Positions 46,018 to 64,000 of a stretch of 64,000 bases of DNA are shown one piece after another (position 1 is the stretch's first letter; every line of letters begins with the position of its first letter). Below the pieces are notes generated by a model. The model was not told the DNA's origin. It did no database searches and saw only the letters and a program-made list of their open reading frames with translations. The DNA comes from Nannobrachium achirus (taxonomy: Eukaryota > Chordata > Actinopteri > Myctophiformes > Myctophidae), in NCBI GenBank assembly GCA_963921795.1, contig OY997640.1, positions 10,297,737 to 10,361,736 on the forward strand, in the 5' to 3' direction. The translations under genes and the position numbers were made by a program.

Positions 46018-46515
46018 TAGCCTGATTTCAGACTCAGCTCACGCTTTAGTCTGAAACTGTGCTCCATTCTGAGCGATTTACGGTGGACTTTTTTGCGAGC
46101 GTGCACGCGCGTGTCCGTGCGCGAGTGATCGCGACGCACGGTGATCGAGACGCACGGTGGACGCGACGCACCGTCGGGGAGTGTGTGTGTGATTGTGTGT
46201 GTGTCTCTGTCTGTGCCAGTGACTGCTTCCACACAGAACTGCGACCAGAAACTTGTAATCAACATTAAACAGCTTGGTGAAATCAGTGCGCTCGTGCGTG
46301 TGTGTGTGTGTGCCTTCCTCTGTGTGTGTGAACTTCGTTTGAATCGTTTCAACTGCTGCGCGGATTGGATATTCGTTAGACCCACCCCACCCCCACCCCC
46401 ACCCCGCGCGCTCATTGGACAGCCGAAAATAAAAACCGATTCATGTACTAAGCTCCAGACCAGAGAAAGAGTCCACTCTGAGAGTGGGCGGGGTCTCTGG
46501 TCTGGAAGCAGGCTA
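46018..46515. mobile_element. TAGCCTG-family MITE inserted in the Helitron-like block
   Basis: The ends TAGCCTGATTTCAGAC and GTCTGGAAGCAGGCTA are inverted repeats with two mismatches. The 9-mer GGTCAAAAC lies directly outside both ends (46009-46017, 46516-46524). The empty site CAGATGGTCAAAACGGGTCC is present several times nearby (for example 44480-44510), so boundaries are exact. The 498-bp interior is GC-rich with TG tracts and no transposase. It is the same family as 11794-12133 and the 9-bp duplication suggests a Mutator-like relative. Confidence 0.93.
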
Positions 46516-46623
46516 GGTCAAAACGGGTCCTATGACAACAGGTATAATGGGGTTTGCATTAAAGGGCGGGGCATTCATTCCCTATTTACATCGTTCCCGA
46601 GTTGGCCAGGTCGCCGACTAGAC

Positions 46624-46650
46624 GCTGGGCCGCCCCGGCCCAGCTTCTAG
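46624..46650 (+). other. Helitron 3' terminal hairpin and CTAG
   Basis: GCTGGGCCG and CGGCCCAGC form a GC-rich stem with a 3-nt loop. TT and CTAG follow, then T. The hairpin plus CTRR plus T arrangement is the known Helitron 3' terminus. The spacing from hairpin to CTAG is shorter than the usual 10 nt. Confidence 0.7.
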
Positions 46651-46654
46651 TTAA

Positions 46655-47130
46655 ATAAATTGTCGGTTACGTCTGAACATTGTGTATAACCTTTTAAATG
46701 GAAACGGTCACTAATAAATGATCCTTGTAGATGAGTTTCTGTAAGACATAATACATCTGCTAAACATACTGTATGTAGCTCATGATGATATCTTATATTA
46801 TCGATATATGAGTTGCTAGTCCTTCTGTGTTATGATGGATTATGGTTAGTGTGTCATGACCGTTGAGAGTTTGTGTCCTCTGAGCAATTGGCATTATGTT
46901 TTCAAAGCTAACTTGTGTCATCTTATTAAGGGCTTTAGTGACTTCAGGATTTGAGTGGATTGTATTCTCATCCATATCAATTATATGTAAAATCCACAGA
47001 GAGCTAACTCTACTGAGAGCTACGTACCGTAAGCCATATCAGGTTCAAAGATATTCTTTAGTGATATTACTGCATGAGTTGAGGTTGTCATGCCCTGAAC
47101 CTTGTGTATTATACATGCAAATGCAAGGCT
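46655..47130 (-). pseudogene. Helentron remnant: helicase C-terminus joined to endonuclease start
   Basis: Minus-strand translation gives IFEPDMAYG, then [20 protein letters not shown] and IHSNPEV, matching the last helicase motif and following region of the Rep/helicase of Helitrons (PIF1-like). The same frame continues to LTIIHHNTEGLATHI. After a frame change it reads VCLADVLCLTETHLQGSF and RFHLKGYT, the start of an apurinic endonuclease-like domain. That fusion is the hallmark of Helentrons (Helitron2) known from fish. At least two frameshifts and a stop show that it is dead. Only the join between the domains remains. It lies just beyond the 3' end of the non-autonomous block. Confidence 0.78.
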
Positions 47131-47284
47131 TATGGGAAACTGTCTGCGTATTATTCCTTGTTTAACTATCTTCTAGTCTCTCTATGTAGACAACATTAAT
47201 GGAATAATATGTAGCATAAATATACGGCAGAACTCATATTTCCCCCCAAAGGTGACGTGTTAATTGTCATGTAAAGCTCAACCA

Positions 47285-47515
47285 ATACCCCTCAATTACA
47301 CCTCATTGGCTAAGGGCCCTGACTTTATACTGTCTGCGGCAGAAATATGCGGCGGAAATATGCAGCGGAACTCACTCTATAAATAATGAGGATAACATAG
47401 CCACCTCATTGGCTAGTGGCTCTGCCTTTCTACTGTGCGGCAGAAAATGCCAACTGTCTGCGGCGGAAATATGCGGCGGAACTCACTCTATAAATAATGA
47501 GGATAACATACATAG
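47285..47515. repeat. Tandem duplication, ~105-115 bp unit
   Basis: CTCATTGGCTA, CTGTCTGCGGC, GAAATATGCGGCGGAA and ACTCACTCTATAAATAATGA occur in both units. The ATAAATAATGAGGATAACAT ends are identical. Confidence 0.85.
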
Positions 47516-47574
47516 TAGTCTCGCCTACGGCGAGCCCACAATTAGTCCGAATCCTTTGATGTTAACCTGGTGAA

Positions 47575-47700
47575 AAATACTATGCCTAAACCTAACCCTA
47601 ACCTCAGTAAAACTATGCCTAAACCTAACCCAAACCCTAACCCTAACCTCAGTAAAACTATATGCCTAAACCTAACCCTAAAAGCTAACTCTAACTAAAT
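47575..47700. repeat. Short CCTAA-rich tract
   Basis: CCTAAACCTAACCCTAACCT, CAGTAAAACTATGCCTAAAC and similar units occur three times (period about 55 bp). Perfect CCCTAA runs are no longer than three units. Confidence 0.7.
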
Positions 47701-48218
47701 TCGGACTAATGAGATGTAGGACTAATGAGATGTAGGACTTATGGGCAGTCCTCCTCCCTGGGCATAAAAGGGATTCTGTTAGGGAGCTCCATATATGGGC
47801 ATAAAAGTACTGTTGTGCGACAGCCTTGTATGATGAAGCAGGGCTTTACTTTGCGATGAAACATATAAATTTGAAACTTGGAGATACAAGGTTTCGATAT
47901 TTACACACCCGTATTATGTTGGTGTGCCCATAGATTCTTGGGACATGAAAAGTGTGCCCATGCAGAAAAAAGGTTGAGAAACACTGGACTACAACATATT
48001 GGCTGTGGTTACATGGACAATATTTATTCATTCAGAATGAACTCATTATACATGAGCATTTTTTATTCTGAATGAGCAGTCATTCGGAAAACAAGTGGAA
48101 TATACCTGCCCATGTAAACACAGCCATAGAAATGCTTGAAAAGGATTATCGCTCATAAACCATGAACTTAAACCCTATGCATATACTTTGTTGACTAGAG
48201 TCCCCCAGATGTCTATAC

Positions 48219-48797
48219 CAGGGTTTCCCAAACTTTTTTGTCTCAGGGCACCCCATGAATATTTTTTAATCCGAGGCACCCCTACATTATAATTTTCACT
48301 CCCAGCACCTTATATTTATAGCATATCATCGTTGTCGGGTGGAAACCTTGTATGTCCAAAACCGTTCGTTTTCCATTTATCATCTATAAAATGTACTAAA
48401 CTAGTGAAAACAGCAGATCTACAAGCACGCACAAGCACGCACACGAGGCGTTGTGTGCTTGTAGATCGGCTGTTTTCACTAGTTTTGTGTGACAGTTTTG
48501 TATGATGAAGCAGGGCTTTGCTTTACCAAAAGACGTACACGTTTGAAACTTGGAGGTACAAGGTTTCTGCCCGACAGTGACGATATTTTAGCGTTTATGT
48601 TGCGAGGAAAACGTTGAGATAACAGCCATTTTGGTTAGAACTGACTGAAAATAACTTTGTACTTCAAGTTTAAAATGATACTAAATATTTTTTCAAGTGT
48701 CCAAATAAATTCCAAATATTATCAAATGACCTCACGGCACCCCTGGACTGCCGCCACGGCACCCCAGGGTGCCCCGTCACCCACTTTGAAAACCCCT
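48219..48797. mobile_element. hAT-like MITE with 8-bp duplication and central hairpin
   Basis: The ends are CAGGGTTTCCCAAACTTTTT and TTTGAAAACCCCT(G). GTCTATAC lies outside both (48211-48218 and 48798-48805). The interior holds the CGTTGTCGGGTGG segment, a hairpin module (48406-48482) and CTTGTATGATGAAGCAGGGC, so it is the reference copy for the fragments at 8800, 39140 and 47812. Confidence 0.88.
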
Positions 48798-49145
48798 GTC
48801 TATACTAGGCCGGTAGGCCCCCTAATGTTTTACCTCTTCACCAAATATATTTTCACTGAAAACAGCCACTTTTGTTGTGATGTGTTGTGAGATTGTAGAT
48901 TTTGTTTTAGTTTAAATCCTATTAGTGGACCTTGTATGCGAACTGTACTGTCATGTCTTTTCCTAGGCCAACTGCTAATAAAGTATTCTATCATCAATCA
49001 ATGTTTTCCTCCAGAATAGTAGGAAAAGTCATTCAGTAGTTTGCATACCTGCAGAGGTCACATCAGCCAATGGAATAGTGGTGATAAAGTTGGACATGGT
49101 GATTACTGATTGGTGGTTGAACGGCCAATAAGGCAGTGTGACTAC

Positions 49146-49155
49146 ATTTAAAAAG
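49146..49155 (+). promoter_or_regulatory. TATA-like box of the protease gene
   Basis: ATTTAAAAAG lies about 55 bp before the start codon, which would place transcription start near 49178 and give a 5' leader of roughly 27 nt, as in other pancreatic-type protease genes. The assignment rests on position only. Confidence 0.5.
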
Positions 49156-49204
49156 ACTCCACTGTCCCACCTGGAGGACAGTCACTGGAAGATCAGTGAC
49201 AAAC

Positions 49205-58126
<8,922 letters not shown>

Positions 58127-58183
58127 AACATATCAACGTTGTGAAGTCAACTGAGCAGTGTTGGTGTCTCTGTCATGATGACC

Positions 58184-58189
58184 AATAAA
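58184..58189 (+). promoter_or_regulatory. Poly(A) signal AATAAA of the protease gene
   Basis: AATAAA lies 58 bp after the stop codon. Confidence 0.75.
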
Positions 58190-58199
58190 ATTATGAGAT

Positions 58200-58740
58200 C
58201 TCTGATCTCCCTACAATGAACACATGGTGTTGTGTTCTTCTTCTTTATAAAATCTCTCCAGAGGAAAAGGATAACAAGTGAAGAGGAGAGAATCATAATA
58301 AGTGGAAACATAACCCACACCCTGAAAATTGTGTGTTTTGTGGTTTTAATTCAGACTCTGTGTGCATAATCTGTGATCATTCCCTTCTAATAACCAGGTA
58401 ATACTAAACATTATTCAGAAAGAAAGTGATAACATTTCAATTAATTCATGTCATGCAACAAGCATACAGATCAATAGACACACATGACCATGGCAGTGGT
58501 CCTCAAGGTGGACTCCCAGGGGTCCCTAAAGGAAACATCACAATCAGTTTAACCACTTTAACGCTATTTTATACTTTAGATAATCAACACAGGCTCACAA
58601 TCCGACAGAATGTGTTGCGTTGTATATAGTTTTGGAACACTACATTGCTAATATTTAGAATAAATGTTAAACAAATCTCTTTGTATTTTGGGGGTCCCTT
58701 GCACAACATTTTTTCAGATGGGGTGTCTGCAGCCAAATAG
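58200..58740. other. Downstream of the protease gene; no gene
   Basis: Unassigned, ending in a GGGGGTCCCTTGCACAACAT segment of the MITE family near 58690. Confidence 0.4.
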
Positions 58741-59240
58741 TAAGACGCCTCAGGGCGACAAGCGACCTCGCCCATGTCTTGGCCGTCTGGCCAGTGATGT
58801 ATATCAGACCAGTTCCCCATATATGGATATGAAGTCCTGTTAGATATGGGTTTAATATTGATGACATCAGGGATCTCCATATATGGGCATAGAGTGGTTC
58901 CCATGACATCACAACATACAATCCCTTTTATGCCCATACATGGAGATCCCTGTCTGAACCAGCCACACCACTGTGATGTCACCTGTTTAGGCCCATGGAG
59001 ATCCCTGCTCTGAGTATCTGACATCACTGTGATGTCACCTGTGATGTCACAGTGATGTGTCAGGGGAACCACAGTGTCAGGCGTTATCCCTGCTCTGAGT
59101 ATCTGACATCACTGTGATGTCACCTGTGATGTCACAGTGATGTGCATGAACCACAGTGTCAGGCGTTACACGTATACATATGGACAAGCTGTGCCGGTTC
59201 TGACAGTAAACTGCAACCTATGGTTGCAACAAATCTTCTC
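58741..59240. repeat. Mixed block: GTAAGACGCC end, CCATATATGG motifs, TGATGTCAC repeats
   Basis: AGTAAGACGCCTCAGGGCGA and CAAGCGACC resemble the element end at 15183. Two CCATATATGG motifs (58818, 58874) and a tandem of ATCTGACATCACTGTGATGT (58990 and 59100) follow. CTGCAACCTATGGTTGCAAC closes the block. Confidence 0.7.
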
Positions 59241-59657
59241 TTCTCGGAGTCCCTTGCACAAAATCTTTTCAGATGGAGTGTCTGCAGCCAAACATACTGT
59301 ACATGTGGGGGTCCTTGACATGAACATGTTTGAGAACCATGCACAGACCTGTATAGAGTACTCCTCAGAGCACAGGTCTTCACCAGGTCAGGTATGTTAT
59401 TGTGGGCCAGCAATGTTTGGAATTCACAGGATGGAATATGAAAGATCGAACAGATTCGATCCAATTGACTACAGAGATAATGTGTACCGACTAGCGTGAT
59501 GTTTGGACAAACGTTATAGGAGTAATATAAAAAGAAAGGTGTTTTGTATTATTGGACTCTTATTTGTCACTGAGATCGTACAAATGGAACCAAAATGGCT
59601 CTTACAGGTCTATAACTGACCTGTAATGTCTGTAACAGTGTACAATTGGAACCGACA

Positions 59658-59660
<3 letters not shown>

Positions 59661-59744
<84 letters not shown>
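59661..59744. repeat. (TG)n microsatellite
   Basis: About 42 TG units. Confidence 0.95.
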
Positions 59745-59746
<2 letters not shown>

Positions 59747-60229
59747 CCTACTGGCCTTACAGGTCTATTTGGTTCAATTTTAACACATACATATTGGAGG
59801 AAAAAACCCTTAAAAGGGCCTTAGTTTTTGAGATACCCCTCCCCGGGGTAGAACAAAACGCGACATAGTTTTTATCTTTAGGATGTCCCCTTCATGAAAT
59901 GGGTTGTCCCGAGTTTTACTTTTACTGCAAAAGTCTTGAAATTGATCCATGAAGGGACTCACCACATAGCCAAGTCATATGACATACAGTATGGAGATAT
60001 GCTGTGAGACCTCAAACAATTCATTATGTGAAAATCCTATGACGTCTATCACATCTGACACCACCCATAGGCCTACAATCCCTTTTATGCCCATACATGG
60101 AGATCCCTGTCTGAACCAGCCACACAGATATGGGCTGTCTTCCTCCATATTTGGGCATTCCCATATGAAGTCCTGATGTCACATGTGATGTCTTAGTGAT
60201 GTCAAGGGAACCACAGTGTCAGGCGTTAT

Positions 60230-60254
60230 AGACAGACTGACAGACAGACAGACC

Positions 60255-60288
<34 letters not shown>

Positions 60289-60345
60289 GATATGGTCAAG
60301 CTGTGACCGTTCACATACTGAACTGCAACCTATGGTCGCAATAAG
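60230..60345. repeat. (CAGA)n array closed by a GGTCGCAAT end
   Basis: (CAGA)n at 60240-60289 is followed by ACTGCAACCTATGGTCGCAA, the reversed form of the ATTGCGACC element end. Confidence 0.8.
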
Positions 60346-60530
60346 TTATAAACATACTCTACCATACAGATTGTATAAGTTATATTGTATTAACATACTC
60401 TACCATACAGATTGTATAAGTTATATTGTATTATCATACTCTACCATACAGATTGTATAAGTTATATTGTATTATCATACTTTACCATACAGATTGTATA
60501 AATTGTATTAACATACTCTAGGCTACCATA
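60343..60530. repeat. 41-43 bp tandem repeat, 4 copies
   Basis: The unit holds CATACTCTACCATACAGATT followed by GTATAAGTTATATTGTATTA. The last copy is degraded. Confidence 0.92.
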
Positions 60531-60834
60531 CCATAACTGAGTAGACTAGTTGTTGTATCAACTCATATTGTATTAACATAAAGAATGGACAAAATTACAT
60601 TATACTTGCGAAAGAAAGGTTGAATAGTTCAGATTTAAGTGTTTTAAATTAGGCGTAGACTGTTTACCGTATTTACAAACTCATGTTACTTTATATTTTA
60701 AAACTGTGTTTACATAAAACTGCAGGGAACAGCTGTCTACAACATCAGTCTCCTGCAGAGAAACCACACAACATATAGATCAGTGTCATTACTATTAATG
60801 TAGGTATTTAGTAGACACGCTTAATCCATTAAGA

Positions 60835-61090
60835 CCTGGAATTATATAGATATAAGCTCACAAGCTTAAAGATCTGCTATATATATTTTTTATATATATT
60901 GTGAACTTTTAGCACATTTTTGAATATATCTTTTTAAAAACAAACATTTGTAACTTAGATATTTGCTTCTGGGGGGTCCCTGGAACAACATATTTTGAGA
61001 TGGGGTTCCGCGGCCAAATACCTATAATTTTGGGGGTCCTTCACATGAAAAGTTTTGAGCACATCTGACACAAACAGAAACCTGTTATGA
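60835..61090. mobile_element. GGGTCC-type MITE fragment with hairpin remnant
   Basis: The degraded hairpin module lies at 60852-60885. GGGGGGTCCCTGGAACAACA, TTTTGAGATGGGGTTCCGCG and GGGGGTCCTTCACATGAAAA follow, the same order as the reverse complement of 19302-19500. Confidence 0.7.
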
Positions 61091-61660
61091 TTGGGCCTTC
61101 TAAATCCTGACAGTATTTGCTATATCAGTGGTTATGTTAAGTTTTTCATGTCAAGGACCTCCAAAATTAGGCCTGTCACAATTATTACAGAATCGTCTAA
61201 TTGCAATTATTTGACATAATCACAATTATTTTGTCATAATTGTTATAATTGTGCTTGTAGATCCGCTATTTCCACTATCAATGTTATTACGTTTTCAAAT
61301 CAGTCATTTAGGTTGTCATATCTCTGCCATGTGCAACTTCAAAGCCTACAAGCCAAACAGAAATGTAATTGTCAGGGACAAAAACACAGTTAAATCGTTA
61401 ATTGCAATTATTTGAGTGACAATTAATCGTAATGTAAAATGTCATAATCGTGACAGCCCTATAAACGACATGTATTCTGACCCCCAGAAGTAAAGATTTG
61501 AGTTAGAAATGTTCACTCTGAATTTGGGTCTTGCTGCCTCAAGCTAGATGCAGAATAGATACATGCAGGCAGCGTAACCATAGTGAGGGAAGCAGCCAGC
61601 CAATCACAGACTGTCCAGTCCCCCTGATCTATGGGGTCCTTGTTTATAGGAGACAATAAT
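61091..61660. other. MITE-like remnants, no gene
   Basis: ATTGCAATTATTTGA and similar AT-rich motifs recur (61195-61440) with CTTGTAGATCCGCTATTTCC at 61255, a half-copy of the hairpin module. Confidence 0.45.
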
Positions 61661-61664
61661 GTTA

Positions 61665-61960
61665 TAATAATAATAGTCTTTATTTGTAACACACTTTATA
61701 AAGACAAATCTCAAAGTGCTACATTCAAAAGGTCAAAGAAACAAAGCTTAAAACATTTAAAAGGACTAAAAGAAACCTGTTTAACTTCAGATCAGTGCAC
61801 ACCTAATTAAATACAACTCAGAAAGGCATTAAAAGCACACAGTGATCACCTATTATTACACAACTCAGAAAGAGTTAAAAACATGTAAAGCATTCAAAAG
61901 TCTTTCTAGGTAAATGCCTTGGTAAAAAGAAATGTCTTTAGTCCCTTTTATAAGAAAACA
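61665..61960 (-). mobile_element. L2-like LINE 3' end fragment
   Basis: TCTTTATTTGTAACACACTT, CAAATCTCAAAGTGCTACAT and AATGCCTTGGTAAAAAGAAA are shared with 62950-63110, where coding sequence of the same LINE follows. Confidence 0.75.
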
Positions 61961-62404
61961 ATATACATTAAAACCTAGTTTTCAGATCAACTCCTCCAGA
62001 ACTCATTTCTGTTTGTATTTTAAATGTGATGATGTGACTTGTGACGCTTCCATGATCTTTCTCTTCAGATGGTTGGCAGAAGTTGATGAGCAGTTTGTGC
62101 ATTCATGGCATCCTCTCTGGTTTGATAGTGAATTCCGCCATCTTGTGGCAAAATAAAGCAACTACATACAGTCATACTATGGTTTCATCTGAGTCTTATG
62201 CTGTATACACAACTTTTACCTCAGTCTTTGAAATAGACTCATACCTAAAATAATAATTATTAATTTGTTTGTGTTGATTATGAATAGCAGAAACCCATTT
62301 CAGTTGTAAGTTAACCCATATGGTATTTTGTCAGTTAATCTCAGACAATGTCTAAGGTTTGGATAGATGGACATTCATCACCATTACAAAGTCATATCAT
62401 TTAG

Positions 62405-62700
62405 AGCAGGTGTCTTTTTCAGGCCAAGGACCCCTTAGCTGAGAGAGAGAGATGAAGCAGGGACCCCCCAACTACATGTTAACTACTACCATCAATACGT
62501 TGTAAACTTGACCTTTGGCTCGTCTGACTTGGTCTGCTCTTTTTCCCCCTCTTCGCCAAAAATAGCCGGTCTACAAGCTCACAACGCTCATAGATACGTT
62601 GTGAGATCAGCTACTTTAGGCCAATGTTCTCTCAGGAACAGGGATGGGAGGGATCACATGGTTAATGTAAAAAAATATATAATAAAACTAATTTAGACCC
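62405..62700. mobile_element. CTTCA-family MITE, diverged
   Basis: TCAGGCCAAGGACCCCTTAG, GAGAGAGAGATGAAGCAGGG, a damaged hairpin module (62560-62612) and AGACCCCCTGATTTAGAG. It carries one or two units of the motif that is amplified as a minisatellite in the palindrome. Confidence 0.7.
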
Positions 62701-62944
62701 CCTGATTTAGAGAAAACAGTGTCAGACCTACAACAAATACTGTTAATCACACAATGTAATTTGTTATTTAGATAGATATATTTACATGAGACCTTTGCTA
62801 GTTTCACTGCTAATTGATATTGTCGGTGTGTCACAGTATAAAGTGCAAGTAATGGATGGGGAGGAAAATAACATCAGTATTCAACTGGGACGTTGTCTAG
62901 TAGTGGAGGAGCAGGCAGGTTGTTCACAGCAGGAGACTGCAATG

Positions 62945-64000
62945 ATAATAAATAATAATACATTTTATTTGTAACGCATTTTATATTTGTGACAAATCTC
63001 AAAGTGCTACATTCAAAAGGTCAACGAAACAAAGCTAAAAACATTTAAAAGGATACAACTCAGAAAGGCATTAAAAGCAGTCTTTCTAGGCAAATGCCTT
63101 GGTAAAAAGAAACGTCTTTAGTCCCCTTTTAAAAGCCTCGACTGACTGTGGTGCTCTCAGGTGGTCAGGGAGGGCATTCCTAGCAGAGGAGCAGCTGAGC
63201 AGAATGCCCGGTCCCCCATTGTCCAGAGGTTAGTCTTTTTGCCCTTTAGTGAGTTTGTATTTCCAGAGCGAAGGGAGCGGGTGGAGGTCGGGGGTTCAAT
63301 GAGTTCTTTGAGATAGGAGGGAGCGTTGCTGTGGATGCATTGGTGGGTAAGGAGGCAGACCTTGTATAGAGGGTATGCGCGTGACATCACTGTTGCTGGA
63401 AGTTATGTGGGAAGTGGGAACACGCCTACTGAGTGGCAAAACACTAATTTCTGCCATTGACAGCCCATACATCCAAAAAGAAAAGTCCTATCTGATTGTA
63501 TTAAACAAAGTTAACTCACCAACATTGCGGCTGTACTGAAAGCTTGAATTATCTTCTTTCTATCTGCAAAGTTTTTGTCACATAAAAATCCACCATAGGC
63601 ATGCAATGAGCTACTTTCTGTCAATACATTCTGTGCAGGTTTTTATTTTTCCAAGTGTCAGAGTTTGGAAGCACTCGTTTTCTACAACACAACATCCTGC
63701 TGCCTCCTGCATTATGTGCAAATTAGAAGCAGGTGCTATGCAGGGCCGTTGAGTGATTTGCAACTAGCACTTCCAAACTCCAATGCTCCATGCTGCTCAA
63801 TGTTTTGCCACTCAGTCTAGATTAGGGGGGACGGGTCCCAGTGGACATGCATACCCTCTATTCTATCCTGAAGGTGACAGGGAGCCAGTGTAGGGAATGA
63901 AGTAGGTGTGATGTGGTCATGTTTCCGCACTCTCATCAGGATCCTAACTGCACTGTTCTGGATGTACTGGAGCCTCTGGATGCTCTTGCTAGGGATCCCG
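62945..64000 (-). mobile_element. L2-like LINE, C-terminal RT region, interrupted, runs off right edge
   Basis: The minus strand of 63862-64000 encodes KSIQRLQYIQNSAVRILMRV and RKHDHITP. The segment 63157-63365 continues with YKVCLLTHQCIHSNAPSYLK, ELIEPPTSTRSLRSGNTNSL and WTMGDRAFCSAAPLL, and the 3' untranslated region reaches 62950. The coding sequence is split by a 0.5-kb insertion (63366-63861) and has a frame change near TSFPTLAP. Confidence 0.85.
63366..63861. mobile_element. TIR element nested in the LINE
   Basis: GAGGGTATGC at the left matches GCATACCCTC at the right, and inward CTGAGTGGCAAAACA (63430-63444) matches TGTTTTGCCACTCAG (63801-63815). Flanking LINE sequence joins at TA on both sides. 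The interior 63488-63785 is related to the fold-back arm in the palindrome's hAT-like MITE (CTATCTGATTGTATTAAAC, TCTATCTGCAAAG, AAATCCACCATAG). Confidence 0.8.

Larger units (their letters stand above)
43512..46650 (+). mobile_element. Helitron-like non-autonomous block packed with CCATATATGG units
   Basis: The left end is TCTATCTATAAATGCGAGAA followed by GTCTCTGCGTGTCTGTCTGT and GTAATCCGCGTATCTCGAGA. This starts with TC after an A and resembles Helitron/Helentron 5' ends. The right end is a 9-bp-stem hairpin (46624-46644) followed by TTCTAG and then T. Internal parts repeat several times in variable order: CGAGAACCGTTCGTCCCAC, ATCTCCATATATGGGCATAA, CAGACAGACAGATACAG, GGTCAAAACGGGTCCTATGA, GGGGTTTGCATTAAAGGG. 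I count about 21 exact CCATATATGG in the block. A separate MITE is inserted at 46018-46515. It may be several tandem or nested copies rather than one. Confidence 0.65.

Noticed and set aside
47575-47700. Interstitial telomere
   Set aside because: CCCTAA runs are at most three units and belong to a 55-bp period with other sequence.

Overview
The window looks like a gene-poor, repeat-rich piece of a teleost fish genome. The evidence is a tRNA-derived SINE with the usual fish body, L2-like and Tx1/L1-like LINE fragments, many non-autonomous hAT-like elements with 8-bp target duplications, Helitron/Helentron pieces, very long dinucleotide arrays, and a single-exon C2H2 zinc-finger reading frame. 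Species cannot be read from the sequence. I saw no retrovirus-like or capsid-bearing element.

Two host genes can be supported. (1) A secreted trypsin-fold serine protease lies on the + strand in five exons (49205-58126). All splice phases agree, exon 4 has the 137-nt length usual for trypsin genes, the His/Asp/Ser triad is present, the ten mature-chain cysteines fit five disulphides, and a poly(A) signal follows. Its introns are filled with mobile elements. (2) An uninterrupted reading frame (41822-42913, +) encodes ten tandem C2H2 zinc fingers, mostly built from an alternating two-finger module. It ends about 100 bp from a Helitron-like insertion.

Layout. 1-4.6 kb: LINE reverse-transcriptase remnant, fold-back element, CT array, 56-bp and 30-bp minisatellites and an L2-type 3' tail. 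4.6-10 kb: mostly unassigned DNA with MITE fragments. 10-17.3 kb: a hAT-like MITE, a minus-strand SINE, a MITE with a perfect 9-bp target duplication, Tx1/L1 and L2 LINE fragments, a 77-bp satellite, CA arrays and a (GAGAAAA)-type array. 17.35-30.08 kb: a very large inverted repeat (arms about 5.4 and 6.5 kb, close to identical in their outer parts) whose arms carry mirrored hAT MITEs, mirrored minisatellites of unequal length and a possible two-exon transcript. One arm has also gained a TTAA-flanked fold-back element. 30-34.4 kb: duplications and a TIR element. 34.5-38.7 kb: a self-complementary satellite domain built from CCAATAGGATCCTATTGG. 39-41.8 kb: SINE and MITEs. 41.8-47.2 kb: the zinc-finger gene, then a Helitron-like block packed with CCATATATGG motifs, then a Helentron helicase/endonuclease remnant. 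47.2-49.1 kb: a hAT MITE. 49.2-58.2 kb: the protease gene. 58.2-64 kb: repeats and a nested L2-like LINE at the right edge.

Three signals deserve most attention. First, the exact 10-mer CCATATATGG, which matches the CArG (SRF) consensus, occurs about 44 times by eye and is concentrated in the Helitron-like block. Second, a short hairpin module (AGC[A/C]GATCTACAAGC...GCTTGTAGATC[T/G]GCT) recurs about 20 times at the centre of otherwise different MITE families. Third, the near-perfect palindrome carries convergent mirrored copies of everything in it.
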